A DNA stretch of 64,000 nucleotides from Saccharothrix espanaensis DSM 44229. GTDB lineage: Bacteria; Actinomycetota; Actinomycetes; Mycobacteriales; Pseudonocardiaceae. Where the stretch lies: assembly GCF_000328705.1 (NCBI RefSeq), contig NC_019673.1, forward strand, positions 3,658,001 through 3,722,000, written 5' to 3'. Positions 16,612 through 25,713 of this stretch are shown here, piece by piece; positions within the stretch are counted from its first letter, which is position 1; each line of letters starts with the position of its first letter. A program made the translations under genes and the position numbers. The notes beneath the pieces are model-generated. The model made no database searches and was not told the DNA's origin. It saw only the letters and a list, made by a program, of their open reading frames with translations.

Positions 16612-17054
16612 CGGTACTCCTCCTGGTTCGTCCGCCGTCACCACCACGACGAACGGCCGCGACCCGGATCGACACCCGACGCCCCCGGGAATTCCCGGCA
16701 TCCGGCGCGGACACCCGGTGACTCGTGCACCGCCGGTCGCGAGCCGCCCCGAAGGCCGCCGGGTGACCGCCGTACTTCCTCCGGGTGAATTCCGGAAATG
16801 CGGCAGGTCTTTCGGTCGCGGTCGCCCGGGTAATTCCGGCGACTACCGCGGAAAGGACGCTCGGCGCCGCAATGCCGATGTCTTCGCACGCCGCGGGCGG
16901 GTCGCGGGTCGAGGCCCGTTCACCTCCGGTGCGGGTCCGGTTCGACCAGTGCGGCGCACCGGCGCGCGGCCCGCACCGGCCGGGTTCCATTCCGTGGGAC
17001 GGGACCCCGGCCCCAGGTCAGGGCGTCCCGGCGCGATGTGGGAGACTTCGCGAC
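16612..17054. other. Intergenic region upstream of hisG
   Basis: 443 bp. No protein-like frame, no hisE and no recognisable riboswitch. It presumably holds the promoters of the divergent reductase gene and hisG, but I see no clear -10/-35 pair. Confidence 0.4.
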
Positions 17055-17918
17055 ATGGCTCCTCTTCGCTTCGCCCTGCCTAACAAGGGCTCCTTGAGTG
17101 CTCCCGCGGCGCAAATGCTGGCCGAGGCGGGGTACCGGGTCCATCGGTCCGGGCGTGAGCTGATCGTGGCCGACCCGTCGAATGACGTGCAGTTCTTTTT
17201 CCTGCGGCCGAGGGACATCGCGGTCTACGTCGGCGAGGGCTCGCTGGACGTCGGCATCACCGGTCGGGATCTGCTGCTCGATTCCACGGTGAACGCCAAG
17301 GAAATCCTCCCGCTGGGCTTCGGCAAGGCGTCGTTCTACTTCGCGTCCAAGCCGGGCGGCATTTCCGACTCGGCCGGGCTGGAGGGCAAGCGGATCGCCA
17401 CCAGCTACCCCAACCTGGTGGACAACCACCTCGCCGAGCACGGCATCAAGGCCACCCTGGTCCGGCTGGACGGCGCGGTGGAGACGGCCGTGGAGCTGGG
17501 CGTCGCGGACGCGATCGCGGACGTCGTGGAAACCGGCATCACGCTCAAGACCTCGGGGCTGGAGACGTTCGGCAAGCCGATACTGAAGTCGGAGGCGGTG
17601 CTCATCCAGGGCGACACCGTCGAGGACGTGCCGGAGGCGGTCCGCTCGGTGGAGATCCTGCACCGCAGGCTCCAGGGCGTGCTGATCGCCCGCCGCTACG
17701 TCATCCTCGACTTCGACTGCCCGGCCGAGACCCAGGAAGAGGCGTTCAAGCTGGTTCCCGGCATCGAGTCGCCCACCGTCTCGCCGTTGGCCCGCGAGGG
17801 CTGGGTGGCCGTGCGCTCGCTCGTGCCGCGCGACGACGCGCCGTTCATCATGGACGAGCTGTGGCGGGTAGGCGCCCGCGCCATCCTGGTGAGCTCGCTG
17901 GACACCTGCCGCATCTGA
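17055..17918 (+). CDS. hisG: ATP phosphoribosyltransferase HisG, long form
   Basis: 287 residues. Catalyses the first step of histidine synthesis, joining ATP and PRPP. It begins MAPLRFALPNKGSL, has the GVADAIADVVETGITL segment (PRPP-binding loop region), and a C-terminal regulatory domain (RRYVILDFDCPA through GWVAVRSLVP) typical of the histidine-inhibited hexameric long form. In many actinomycetes hisE lies immediately upstream; here it does not, so the gene is separated from its usual partner. A strong terminator follows. Confidence 0.95.
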   Translation: MAPLRFALPNKGSLSAPAAQMLAEAGYRVHRSGRELIVADPSNDVQFFFLRPRDIAVYVGEGSLDVGITGRDLLLDSTVNAKEILPLGFGKASFYFASKPGGISDSAGLEGKRIATSYPNLVDNHLAEHGIKATLVRLDGAVETAVELGVADAIADVVETGITLKTSGLETFGKPILKSEAVLIQGDTVEDVPEAVRSVEILHRRLQGVLIARRYVILDFDCPAETQEEAFKLVPGIESPTVSPLAREGWVAVRSLVPRDDAPFIMDELWRVGARAILVSSLDTCRI

Positions 17919-17933
17919 CCTGTCGGCACGACC

Positions 17934-17967
17934 ACGGAAGGGCGGTCCTCACGGGCCGCCCTTCCGT
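17934..17967 (+). terminator. Terminator of hisG
   Basis: Perfect 12-bp stem (ACGGAAGGGCGG / CCGCCCTTCCGT) with a 10-base loop, 16 bp after the stop codon. A second, imperfect hairpin (GTCGCCTTG ... CAAGGCGAC, 17966-18014) follows at once. Confidence 0.9.
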
Positions 17968-18201
17968 CGCCTTGAGAGGCGCGGCGTGGGCTTTGCGTTG
18001 CGCCGCAAGGCGACACTGTGACGAGCACCAGCGTGGCCGACAGCCGGTCGAGGAACACCGACCGACACTTCGCCCCGGCACTCATCGCGCGCCGACGCGG
18101 CCGGGCCGCCTCGCGGGCCTTCCGGACCGGGCCGACCTCCGCCACCGGAGCGCCCGACCACGCACGAGGTCGTCAGCGCCACTCGGTGTGCAAGGTGCTG
18201 T

Positions 18202-18276
18202 GCCAGATCGCGTGCCAGATGGCGTGCGATCGTCGTGCCAGTTTCGAGCCGGTCGTCATGCCAGATCGGATCTGGC
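18202..18276. promoter_or_regulatory. Cluster of GCCAGAT operator-like motifs
   Basis: GCCAGATC occurs at 18202, GCCAGAT at 18214, and a perfect interrupted palindrome GCCAGATCGGATCTGGC (8-1-8) spans 18260-18276, 39 bp before the FMN reductase start. A palindrome plus half sites just upstream of an operon start is typical of a repressor operator. The regulator is not adjacent. Confidence 0.55.
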
Positions 18277-18315
18277 GGGAGAACTAGCGCCTCCCCGGTG
18301 TGAGGGAGGTGCCGG

Positions 18316-18864
18316 ATGCAGCCGCTGCACATCGCCGTGATCATCGGCAGCACGCGCCAAGGGCGGGTCGGGGACGCGATCGGGCGTTGGGCCGCCGAGA
18401 TCGCGGGCGGGCGGGCCGACGTGGAGGTCGAGCTGGTCGACCTGGCGGACTACGAGTTCCCCGCGTCCTACCCCGACCAGCCGACCGCCGCGATGCGCCG
18501 GTTCGTCGGGCGGGTGGCGTGGGCGGACGGGTTCGTCGTCGTCACGCCCGAGTACAACCGGAGCTTCCCGGCCTCGCTCAAGCAGGCGATCGACTTCGCC
18601 TACGACGAGTGGCACGCCAAGCCCGCCGCGTTCGTCTCCTACGGCTACCGCTCCGAAGGCGTCTACGCCGTCGAGCAGCTCCGCACCGTCTTCACCGAGC
18701 TGCACGTCATGACGATGCGCAACGGCGTCGGCGTCAACCTGCTCGACGACGAGCCGCTGGACTCCGAGCAGCGCCGGCGCGCGGCCACCACGATGCTCGA
18801 CCAGCTCACCTGGTGGGCGGTGGCGCTGCGGGACGCGCGCCACGCCCACCCCTACGTCTCGTGA
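18316..18864 (+). CDS. NADPH-dependent FMN reductase
   Basis: 182 residues from ATG 18316 behind GGAGG. The flavodoxin-like fold is marked by [19 protein letters not shown] (phosphate-binding loop for FMN) and [18 protein letters not shown], the signature of the SsuE/ChrR/azoreductase family. It reduces FMN or quinones with NADPH. Only 14 bp separate it from the ABC transporter gene, so the three genes are probably one operon; a reductase-plus-exporter unit suggests detoxification of a quinone-like compound (inference). Confidence 0.9.
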   Translation: MQPLHIAVIIGSTRQGRVGDAIGRWAAEIAGGRADVEVELVDLADYEFPASYPDQPTAAMRRFVGRVAWADGFVVVTPEYNRSFPASLKQAIDFAYDEWHAKPAAFVSYGYRSEGVYAVEQLRTVFTELHVMTMRNGVGVNLLDDEPLDSEQRRRAATTMLDQLTWWAVALRDARHAHPYVS

Positions 18865-18878
18865 GAGAGGAAAACACC

Positions 18879-19826
18879 GTGAACGCGATCGAAACCTCGG
18901 GGCTGGTGAAGATCTTCGGCGACACCCGGGCGGTGGACGGGGTCGACCTGACCGTCCCGGCCGGCACCGTCTACGGCCTGCTCGGCCCGAACGGGGCGGG
19001 CAAGACCACGACCGTGCGGATGCTGGCCACCCTGCTGCGACCGGACGACGGGGAGGCGCGGGTGTTCGGCCACGACGTGCGCGCCGATCCGAACGCGGTG
19101 CGCGAGCTGGTCAGCCTCACCGGCCAGTACGCGTCCGTGGACGAGGACCTGACCGGCACCGAGAACCTGGTCCTGCTCAGCAGGCTCATCGGGTACAGCC
19201 GCCCGCGCGCCAGGGAGCGCGCCGCGCAGATGCTGGAGGCGTTCGGGCTCACCGAAGCCGCCGGCAAGCAGGTCAAGCACTACTCGGGCGGGATGCGGCG
19301 GCGGCTCGACATCGCCGCCAGCATCCTCAACACCCCGCGCCTGCTGTTCCTGGACGAGCCCACGACCGGACTCGACCCGCGCAGCCGCAACCAGGTGTGG
19401 GACATCGTCCGCGCGGTCGTCTCGCACGGCACCACCGTGCTGCTGACCACCCAGTACCTCGACGAGGCCGACCAGCTCGCCTCCCGGATCGCGGTGATCG
19501 ACCGGGGCAAGGTCATCGCCGAGGGCACCAAGGGCGAGCTCAAGGCGTCGGTCGGGGAGGGCGCGGTGCACGTCCGGCTGCGCGACGCCGACCGGCGGTC
19601 GGACGCGCGGGCGCTGCTGGTCCGGGTGCTCGACGCCGAGGTGCTGCTCGACGCCGACCCGCTCGCGCTGACCGCCCGGCTCACCGGCCGGGCCACCGAG
19701 CAGGCCGCCGAAGCGCTGGCGCAGCTCGCCCGCGAGGGCATCACCGTGGACAACTTCTCCCTCGGCCAGCCCAGCCTGGACGAGGTCTTCCTGGCCCTGA
19801 CCGACAAGAAGGAGGCGGCGGCATGA
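18879..19826 (+). CDS. ABC transporter ATPase, DrrA family
   Basis: 315 residues from GTG 18879 behind GAGAGG. Walker [10 protein letters not shown] near residue 40, signature [14 protein letters not shown], Walker [13 protein letters not shown], then the [11 protein letters not shown] switch region and a C-terminal tail of about 90 residues ending [15 protein letters not shown]. This end, with its DEVF motif, defines the daunorubicin-resistance (DrrA) group of drug and lipid exporters. It pairs with the permease that overlaps it by ATGA. Confidence 0.95.
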   Translation: MNAIETSGLVKIFGDTRAVDGVDLTVPAGTVYGLLGPNGAGKTTTVRMLATLLRPDDGEARVFGHDVRADPNAVRELVSLTGQYASVDEDLTGTENLVLLSRLIGYSRPRARERAAQMLEAFGLTEAAGKQVKHYSGGMRRRLDIAASILNTPRLLFLDEPTTGLDPRSRNQVWDIVRAVVSHGTTVLLTTQYLDEADQLASRIAVIDRGKVIAEGTKGELKASVGEGAVHVRLRDADRRSDARALLVRVLDAEVLLDADPLALTARLTGRATEQAAEALAQLAREGITVDNFSLGQPSLDEVFLALTDKKEAAA

Positions 19827-20665
19827 CCGTCACCAAGGAAGCCGACGCGCTCGCCGCGCCCAAGGTCGAGAACCTGGCGGACGTGCTGCTGGACCAGGAC
19901 GCGCCGCGCCGGCCGGGCCCGCTGTCCGCGTCGCTGACCTTCGGCTGGCGGGCCGTGCTGAAGATCAAGCACGTGCCGGAGCAACTGTTCGACGTGACCG
20001 CGTTCCCGATCATGATGATCCTGATGTTCACCTACCTGTTCGGCGGCGCGCTGGCCGGCTCGCCGGGTGAGTACCTGCAGTACCTGCTGCCGGGCATCAC
20101 GGTGACCAGCGTCGTGATGATCACCATGTACACCGGGGTCTCGGTGAACACCGACGTCGAGAAGGGCGTGTTCGACCGGTTCCGCACGCTCGCCGTGTGG
20201 CGGCCCGCGCCGCTGGTCGGCTACATCCTGGGCGACCTGCTGCGGTACGTGCTGGCGTCGTTCACGATCATGGTGGTGGGCCTCATCCTCGGGTTCCGGC
20301 CCGGCGGCGGGTTCGTCGGCGTGGTGCTCGGGATCGCGGTGCTGGTGGCGTTCTCGTTCGCGTTCTCGTGGGTGTGGACGATGTTCGGGCTGCTGATGCG
20401 CAGCGAGAAGTCGGTGATGGGCATCAGCATGATGGTGATGATGCCGTTGACGTTCCTGTCCAACGTGTACGTCAACCCGGCGACCATGCCGGGGTGGTTG
20501 CAGGCGTTCGTGGAGGTCAACCCGATCACCCAGCTGGTGAACTCGGTGCGCTCGCTGATGTCGGGCGGGTTCGACGGGTCGGCCATGCTGTGGACGCTGG
20601 GCTACAGCGTCGGGTTCACCGTCGTGTTCGGAGCGCTCACCCTGCGGCTGTACAACCGGAAGTGA
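19823..20665 (+). CDS. ABC transporter permease, DrrB/ABC-2 type
   Basis: 280 residues. After a cytosolic start of about 50 residues come six membrane segments (for example [50 protein letters not shown]), with the ABC-2 signature [20 protein letters not shown] near 210. It overlaps the ATPase gene by ATGA. Together they form an exporter; the substrate is unknown. Confidence 0.95.
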   Translation: MTVTKEADALAAPKVENLADVLLDQDAPRRPGPLSASLTFGWRAVLKIKHVPEQLFDVTAFPIMMILMFTYLFGGALAGSPGEYLQYLLPGITVTSVVMITMYTGVSVNTDVEKGVFDRFRTLAVWRPAPLVGYILGDLLRYVLASFTIMVVGLILGFRPGGGFVGVVLGIAVLVAFSFAFSWVWTMFGLLMRSEKSVMGISMMVMMPLTFLSNVYVNPATMPGWLQAFVEVNPITQLVNSVRSLMSGGFDGSAMLWTLGYSVGFTVVFGALTLRLYNRK

Positions 20666-20697
20666 CCAGCCGGAAGTGACCACCCGGAAGTGACTGC
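20656..20697 (+). repeat. Three 14-bp tandem copies over the permease stop codon
   Basis: CCGGAAGTGACCAG, CCGGAAGTGACCAC and CCGGAAGTGACTGC follow one another. The first contains the natural TGA stop, so the stop context has been triplicated by slippage. Confidence 0.85.
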
Positions 20698-20998
20698 CAC
20701 CGCCAGGCCGCGCCCGCTCGTCGGGTGCGGCCTGCGGCGCGTTCTCCGGGCGGGGGCGCGGAAAGCGGGACACGGACGGCGGTCGCGCCCCTGCTGTGAA
20801 GGCGTGCAGTGGACCGCCACGAGCGCAGCCACCGCCTGGAACTTGCTGCGCCGCAGGATTTCGCGTCCGCGCCGGTCTACTCCCGCAGCGTGCGGGGGAT
20901 CCGCGACCTGATTTCGACCGCGAGTCGGGGAAACACCGCACCAGGCCCGAGTCCTTCGGTCGGCAGCCCGCAGGCGCGTTCCGGGTCGTCGGCCACGG
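20698..20998. other. Non-coding gap between convergent genes
   Basis: About 300 bp without a convincing frame or a strong terminator hairpin. Composition is like the flanks. Confidence 0.4.
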
Positions 20999-23900
20999 TC
21001 ACCTCCGGAAGTGCGCCGAGCCGGAGTAGACGCACGTCGAGCCGGTCGACACGTGCTCCCGCAGGTGCGCGGCGAGTTCCGGGTGCCGGTCGGCGAGCTT
21101 GCGCAGCGCGTCCCGGATCCGCGCGGTCACCGACTTGCGGGCGCGTTCGGCCTCGTCGCCCAGCCGCCTGGTGCGGCCGCCCAACCCGGCCGCGGCGCGC
21201 AGCTCCTCCAGCAGCGCGGTGCGCTCCCGGTCCAGCGCCGCCGCCCGCACGTCGTCGTAGGCGTTGTCGATCTCCTCGTCCAGCCGCTCCAGCCGCTGCC
21301 GGTAGGCGGCCTTGGCCTCGTCGTCGAGCACCGGGTCGCCGCCCAGCCGCGCCGACGGCACCGCCTCCGGGTCGAGCAGGCTGACCGCCGGCACCGGCAC
21401 GCCGGGGCTGCCCAGCAGCACGTGCAGGTCCCGCAGCCCCTTGGAGTCCGGCATCCGCACGGTCGTGCCCCCGTAGGACAACGACCACACGTCGCCGTCG
21501 CGCCGGAACTCGTCGGCCGCACCCCGGTCCGGTGCCGACCCGTCCGGTGCCGACCCGTTCGGGGTCACCCCGTCGGACAGGTGGCGCATTCCCAGCGCCG
21601 CCGCGTCACGGGCGACCCGCCCCTCCAGCTCGTCGGCCGGGCGACCCTGCGCCCGCAGGGCTTCCGCCAGGTACCGCCGGACCTCCACGGCCCACGGGCG
21701 GGCGTGCATCGCCTCGGCGGACCGGGCCGCGGCGGTCAGCTCCGCCACCGCCTCGTCGCACCGGCCCAGCGCGAGGTCGACCAGGCCCAGCCACAGGTCG
21801 ACCGGGCCGCTGATGTCGCAGCCGTACATCGACACCAGCCACTGGCCGCGGTGGTCGACCAGTTCGGCGCGCACCGCCTCGGCCAGCTCGCGGTCGTCCG
21901 TGGCGTAGGCGACGTGCGCGCGGAACCGCTGCCACAGCGGCTCGAACATCCGCTGGAACCGGTCGTCGTACGGGTCGTGCGCGGCCAGCATGGCGCGGGC
22001 CGTGCCGATGTCGCCCCGGTTGACCGCGGCGAGGCCGCGCAGCAGCTCCGGGTACGGGTAGCCGTCCAGGTCGAGCCGGTCCAGCTCGTCGTGCCTGCCC
22101 TGCAACAGGTACAGCGCCCACCACAGGTGCACGTGCATCATCCGGAAGCTGCCGTCCTCACCCGCGCCGAGCGCTTCCGCCTGTGCCATCAGGGCTTCCG
22201 CCTCGGTGAACCGGCCCCGCAGCGCGGCGATGATGCTCTGGTCGATCGCGGAGGAGAACTCGAACCGGGGCACCGACCAGCGGTCCACCTTCGCGATGAA
22301 CGCCTGTAGCTGGTCCAGGTAGCGCGGATCGCCCAGCTCCACCAGCGCCACCCAGCGCAGCGACGCGGCGAGGCTCTCCGAGGCGTGGTCGGTGGTGCGC
22401 CGGGCCAGGTCGGCCAGCTCGCCGGTCAGCTCCAGCCGGCGCGCGGCGGAGCCCAGGCCCCACATCGTGTCGTGCACCGCCCAGAGGCCGTCGGCGAGCG
22501 CGACGTCGTCCCGGCCGTCGCGGGCCAGGTCGGCTACCCGCACGCTCAGGGCCCGAGCGAGCACGTCCACCGGCTCGTCCGGCGGGGGGCCGATCAGCCT
22601 GGTGTGCGCCTCGCGGATCAGCTCGGTGCTCTCGTCGTCGGCGGCCACGAAGCGGAACCGGCTCAGCGCGACCCGGGCGAGCTCGTCCGGCACGTCCACC
22701 TCGCGGGCCAGGTCGACGGCCCGGTCGTAGTGCACGGCGGCCTCGGCCGACGGGCCGCAGTGGAACAGCTCGTTGGCCAGCGCGATCTCCAGCCGGATCC
22801 GGCGGTGCGGCGAGGTCGACCGCTCCAGCGCGCGCCGGTAGTGCCCGGACGCCTCATCGACGGCCATCCGGGAACTCGCGTCCCGCGCGGCCTCGACCAG
22901 CAGGTCGACCACGTGCTCCTCGGTCAGCCGGTCGCCCGCCAGGTAGGCGTGCCGGGCGAGGTCGGCCGGCAGCCCCGGGCCGGTCGGCGCGCCGGCCAGG
23001 GCGGCGACCACGGCGGCGTGCCGGTCGGTCACGTCCTCCAGCGCGCCGTACAGGGTCTCCCGCACCAGGTCGTGCGCGAACGAGAACCGGCCCGCGCCCA
23101 GCGTGCGCACCAGCCGTGCCTGTGCGGCCTGGTCGAGCAGCCGGTCCACGTGCGGCACGGGCAGCGCGGCGGTCGCGGCGAGCACCTGGCGGTGGAACTC
23201 GGGGCCCAGCACGGCGGCCGACGAGAGCAGTTCGCCGACCGGCGCGGGCAGCAGGGACAGCCTGCGGCGCAACGCGTCCCGCACGCCGGGCGCGATCGCG
23301 GTCACCGGGTTGCCGCTCTGCCACAGCCGCGCGGTCTGCTCCACGAAGAACGGGTTGCCGCCGGTGCGCCGGTGCACCTCGGCGACCAGGCCGGCGTCCG
23401 GCGCCCGGCCGGCGGTGTCGGCCATGAGCTCGCCGACCTCGGCCGCGGACAGCCCGGTCAGCGTCACCGACGTCGCCCGGCTCACCAGCGGGGTCATCAG
23501 CGGCCGCAGCGGGTGGCCGTCCGCCTCGACCTCGGCGTCGCGGTAGGTGCCGACCAGCAGCACCCGCTCGAACCAGGTGTGCTGCGCGGCGAACTCCAGC
23601 AGCTTCACCGAGGCGGGGTCGGCCCAGTGCAGGTCCTCCAGCACCACCACGACCGGCCGCCGCTGCGACACCGCGACCAGCGCGGAGGTCACCGCGTCGT
23701 AGAGCGGGAAGCTCTCCGGGGCCTGGTTGGCGGGTGCCTCGCCGAGCAGCGCCTCCAGGCGTTCGCGGTCGACCGCGGCCCACTCGTCGGGGTCGGCGGC
23801 GCGCCGCAGCGCGCGCACCACCTGCACCCACGGCCAGTAGCCGGGGGCGGAGGCGGAGTCCCAGCACGAGCCGCCGAGCACCAGCGCGCCCTGCCGGCGC

Positions 23901-24046
23901 GCCTGGTCGGCCGCGCCGGTGACGAGGGTGGTCTTGCCGATGCCGGGTTCGCCCGCGACCAGGACCAGGCCGCCGTGGCTCTGCGCCGCGCGGTCGATCT
24001 CGGTGCGCAGCACCCCGCTGGGGTGGTCCCGTCCGATGAGTCGCAT
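20999..24046 (-). CDS. Large LAL-like AAA ATPase regulator with TPR region
   Basis: 1015 residues from ATG 24046. It opens with an AAA/STAND ATPase: Walker A GEPGIGKT at 32-39, Walker B VVVVLEDLHWAD near 130, and RRTGGNPFFVEQ near 225. A long helical, TPR-like middle follows. The C-terminus is not a LuxR helix-turn-helix but a conserved end seen in a subgroup of these proteins: GTTVRMPDSKGLRDLHVLL, a coiled segment with RQRLERLDEEIDNAY, then ERARKSVTARIRDALRKLAD and TGSTCVYSG. The RIRDALRKLADRHPEL part may act as a winged-helix-like element. It is downstream of, and co-directional with, the TetR gene. The signal it senses is unknown. Confidence 0.85.
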   Translation of the reverse strand: MRLIGRDHPSGVLRTEIDRAAQSHGGLVLVAGEPGIGKTTLVTGAADQARRQGALVLGGSCWDSASAPGYWPWVQVVRALRRAADPDEWAAVDRERLEALLGEAPANQAPESFPLYDAVTSALVAVSQRRPVVVVLEDLHWADPASVKLLEFAAQHTWFERVLLVGTYRDAEVEADGHPLRPLMTPLVSRATSVTLTGLSAAEVGELMADTAGRAPDAGLVAEVHRRTGGNPFFVEQTARLWQSGNPVTAIAPGVRDALRRRLSLLPAPVGELLSSAAVLGPEFHRQVLAATAALPVPHVDRLLDQAAQARLVRTLGAGRFSFAHDLVRETLYGALEDVTDRHAAVVAALAGAPTGPGLPADLARHAYLAGDRLTEEHVVDLLVEAARDASSRMAVDEASGHYRRALERSTSPHRRIRLEIALANELFHCGPSAEAAVHYDRAVDLAREVDVPDELARVALSRFRFVAADDESTELIREAHTRLIGPPPDEPVDVLARALSVRVADLARDGRDDVALADGLWAVHDTMWGLGSAARRLELTGELADLARRTTDHASESLAASLRWVALVELGDPRYLDQLQAFIAKVDRWSVPRFEFSSAIDQSIIAALRGRFTEAEALMAQAEALGAGEDGSFRMMHVHLWWALYLLQGRHDELDRLDLDGYPYPELLRGLAAVNRGDIGTARAMLAAHDPYDDRFQRMFEPLWQRFRAHVAYATDDRELAEAVRAELVDHRGQWLVSMYGCDISGPVDLWLGLVDLALGRCDEAVAELTAAARSAEAMHARPWAVEVRRYLAEALRAQGRPADELEGRVARDAAALGMRHLSDGVTPNGSAPDGSAPDRGAADEFRRDGDVWSLSYGGTTVRMPDSKGLRDLHVLLGSPGVPVPAVSLLDPEAVPSARLGGDPVLDDEAKAAYRQRLERLDEEIDNAYDDVRAAALDRERTALLEELRAAAGLGGRTRRLGDEAERARKSVTARIRDALRKLADRHPELAAHLREHVSTGSTCVYSGSAHFRR

Positions 24047-24058
24047 GACGGGACGAAT

Positions 24059-24673
24059 CTAGTCCATCCGGGTGCCCGTTCCGGGCGGAAGAGCGTGATT
24101 CCGGGGGACGAATTCGGTCAGTTGTTCGAATGCCGCGGCCACCGCGCCGGGCAGCGCGGCGGGGTCGAGCCCGGCGGTGTGCCGCCCGGTGCGGTAGCAG
24201 GCCAGCGCGACCTGCGGGGCGAGCGTGGCGGCCGGTTCGGGCACGCCGCGCTCGCGCAGTTCGGCGCTCATCGCCCCGACCAGCCGCTGGAACTTGCGGG
24301 TGGCGCGGTCGTAGAGCTCCGGGTTGTCCGCGAGCAGGGTCTCGTGCAGGACGTAGTGCTCGGCGTCGGCGGTCATCTCGTGGCACAGCGCGATGGTGAA
24401 CTCGCGCAGCCGGGCCATCACGGCGGGCACGTCGGTGGTCGGCGGGAGCGCCCGGTAGCGGCCGATCCAGTCGTCGATGATCGCCTGCTCGTCGGAGAAC
24501 ACGACCTCCTGCTTGTCGCCGAAGTAGCGGAAGAACGTGGTCCGGCCGACCTCCGCGCGCTCGGCGATGTCGGCCACCGTGACGTCGGCGAAGCCGCGTT
24601 CGGCGAACAGCGCGAAGGCCGCGTCCACGATCTGCTCGCGGGCCCGCTGCTGCTTGCGCTGCCGGAGGGACAT
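24059..24673 (-). CDS. TetR-family transcriptional repressor
   Basis: 204 residues from ATG 24673 (ATG 24685 is also possible; neither has a strong ribosome site). The N-terminal helix-turn-helix is typical: REQIVDAAFALFAERGFADV, then VADIAERAEVGRTTFFRYFG. The C-terminal ligand-binding part is helical and unassigned. It is divergent from the SDR gene, with a palindromic site between them, so it most likely represses the SDR and itself. The LAL-like gene follows 12 bp downstream. Confidence 0.9.
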   Translation of the reverse strand: MSLRQRKQQRAREQIVDAAFALFAERGFADVTVADIAERAEVGRTTFFRYFGDKQEVVFSDEQAIIDDWIGRYRALPPTTDVPAVMARLREFTIALCHEMTADAEHYVLHETLLADNPELYDRATRKFQRLVGAMSAELRERGVPEPAATLAPQVALACYRTGRHTAGLDPAALPGAVAAAFEQLTEFVPRNHALPPGTGTRMD

Positions 24674-24709
24674 GGCGGTCAGCATAGCGCGGCGGTACGA
24701 CGTCCGTTA

Positions 24710-24741
24710 TGGTACTGAGTACCAGTTAGGACTACGTACCA
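24710..24741. promoter_or_regulatory. Probable TetR operator between divergent genes
   Basis: TGGTACTGAGTACCA is a perfect 6-3-6 palindrome at 24710-24724, and a further GTACCA half site lies at 24736-24741, 17 bp after the first. Both are within 42 bp of the SDR start and 37-68 bp from the TetR start. Confidence 0.7.
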
Positions 24742-24751
24742 GGAGGGCTCC

Positions 24752-25666
24752 ATGGGAACGACCCTGATGACCGGCGGCACCCGAGGTCTCGGCCGGCACG
24801 CCGCCGCGCACCTGCTGCGCACCCGCCCGGACGACCACCTGGTGCTGCTCGTGCGCGGGGACGGCGACATCGCGCGGCAGCTCACCCGGGAGACCGGCAA
24901 CCCGAACGTCACGACCGTCCGGTGCGACCTGGCGTCGCTGGCCGACATCCGCCGGGCCGCCGCCGAGGTGCGCGAACGGCTCGCCACCCGACCGCCGCTG
25001 ACCGGGTTCCTCGCCAACGCCGGGTTGCAGATGACCTCCACCGAGGCCACCACCGCCGACGGGTTCGAGCTGACCTTCGGCGTCAACGTGCTGGCCAACC
25101 ACCTGCTGCTGAACCTGCTGCTGGACCTGTTCGCCAACCCGGCGCGGATCATCGTCGTCGGCAGCGGGGTGCACTTCGGCGACGGCAAGAACGGGCTCGG
25201 GGTGGTCCCGCCGCCGCGCTGGGACGGCGTGACCGCGCTGGCCGCGCCGCGACCCGGCGGGGTCCGCGCCGGCCGCGAGGCCTACGCCACCAGCAAGCTC
25301 GGCGTCGTCTACCTGGTGCACGCGCTCAAGCGCAGGCTGCCCGCCGGGATCGACGTCTACAGCTACGCCCCCGGCTTCGTGCCGGGCACCGGGCTGATCC
25401 GGGACGCCGGCGTGCTCAGCCGGGCCGCCGTCGCCACCGTCGGCCAGCTCCTGCGCGCCACGCCGATCGGCGCCGGACCGGCCAAGGCGGGCCGCACGCT
25501 GGCCCGGACGCTGACCGGGCCGCGTCCCGGCGACAGCGGCGAGTACGTCGACCGCGGGGTGGCGATGCGGTCGTCGGAGGAGTCCTACGACCGGGCGCGC
25601 GAGGAAGAGCTGTGGGCGGTGGCCGACGAGCTGTGCGGCCTCGCCGCCACCCGCCGCACGGCGTGA
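24752..25666 (+). CDS. Short-chain dehydrogenase/reductase, protochlorophyllide-reductase-like group
   Basis: 304 residues from ATG 24752 behind AGGAGGG. NADP-binding TGGTRGLG at 7-14, CDLASLADI (Asp after beta-3), NAG in LANAGLQ, catalytic Tyr/Lys in YATSKLGVVYLVHAL, then SYAPGFVPGTGL. The long C-terminus fits the WWOX/retinol-dehydrogenase-like SDRs. The substrate is probably a hydrophobic carbonyl or alcohol (inference); it is controlled by the divergent TetR. Confidence 0.9.
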   Translation: MGTTLMTGGTRGLGRHAAAHLLRTRPDDHLVLLVRGDGDIARQLTRETGNPNVTTVRCDLASLADIRRAAAEVRERLATRPPLTGFLANAGLQMTSTEATTADGFELTFGVNVLANHLLLNLLLDLFANPARIIVVGSGVHFGDGKNGLGVVPPPRWDGVTALAAPRPGGVRAGREAYATSKLGVVYLVHALKRRLPAGIDVYSYAPGFVPGTGLIRDAGVLSRAAVATVGQLLRATPIGAGPAKAGRTLARTLTGPRPGDSGEYVDRGVAMRSSEESYDRAREEELWAVADELCGLAATRRTA

Positions 25667-25672
25667 CCCAGG

Positions 25673-25705
25673 CCGGCCCGCGCCCGGCGTCGGAGCGCGG
25701 GCCGG
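25673..25705. terminator. Bidirectional terminator between convergent genes
   Basis: Perfect 11-bp stem CCGGCCCGCGC / GCGCGGGCCGG with an 11-base loop, 7 bp after one stop codon and 8 bp before the other. Confidence 0.85.
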
Positions 25706-25713
25706 GTGGGGCG

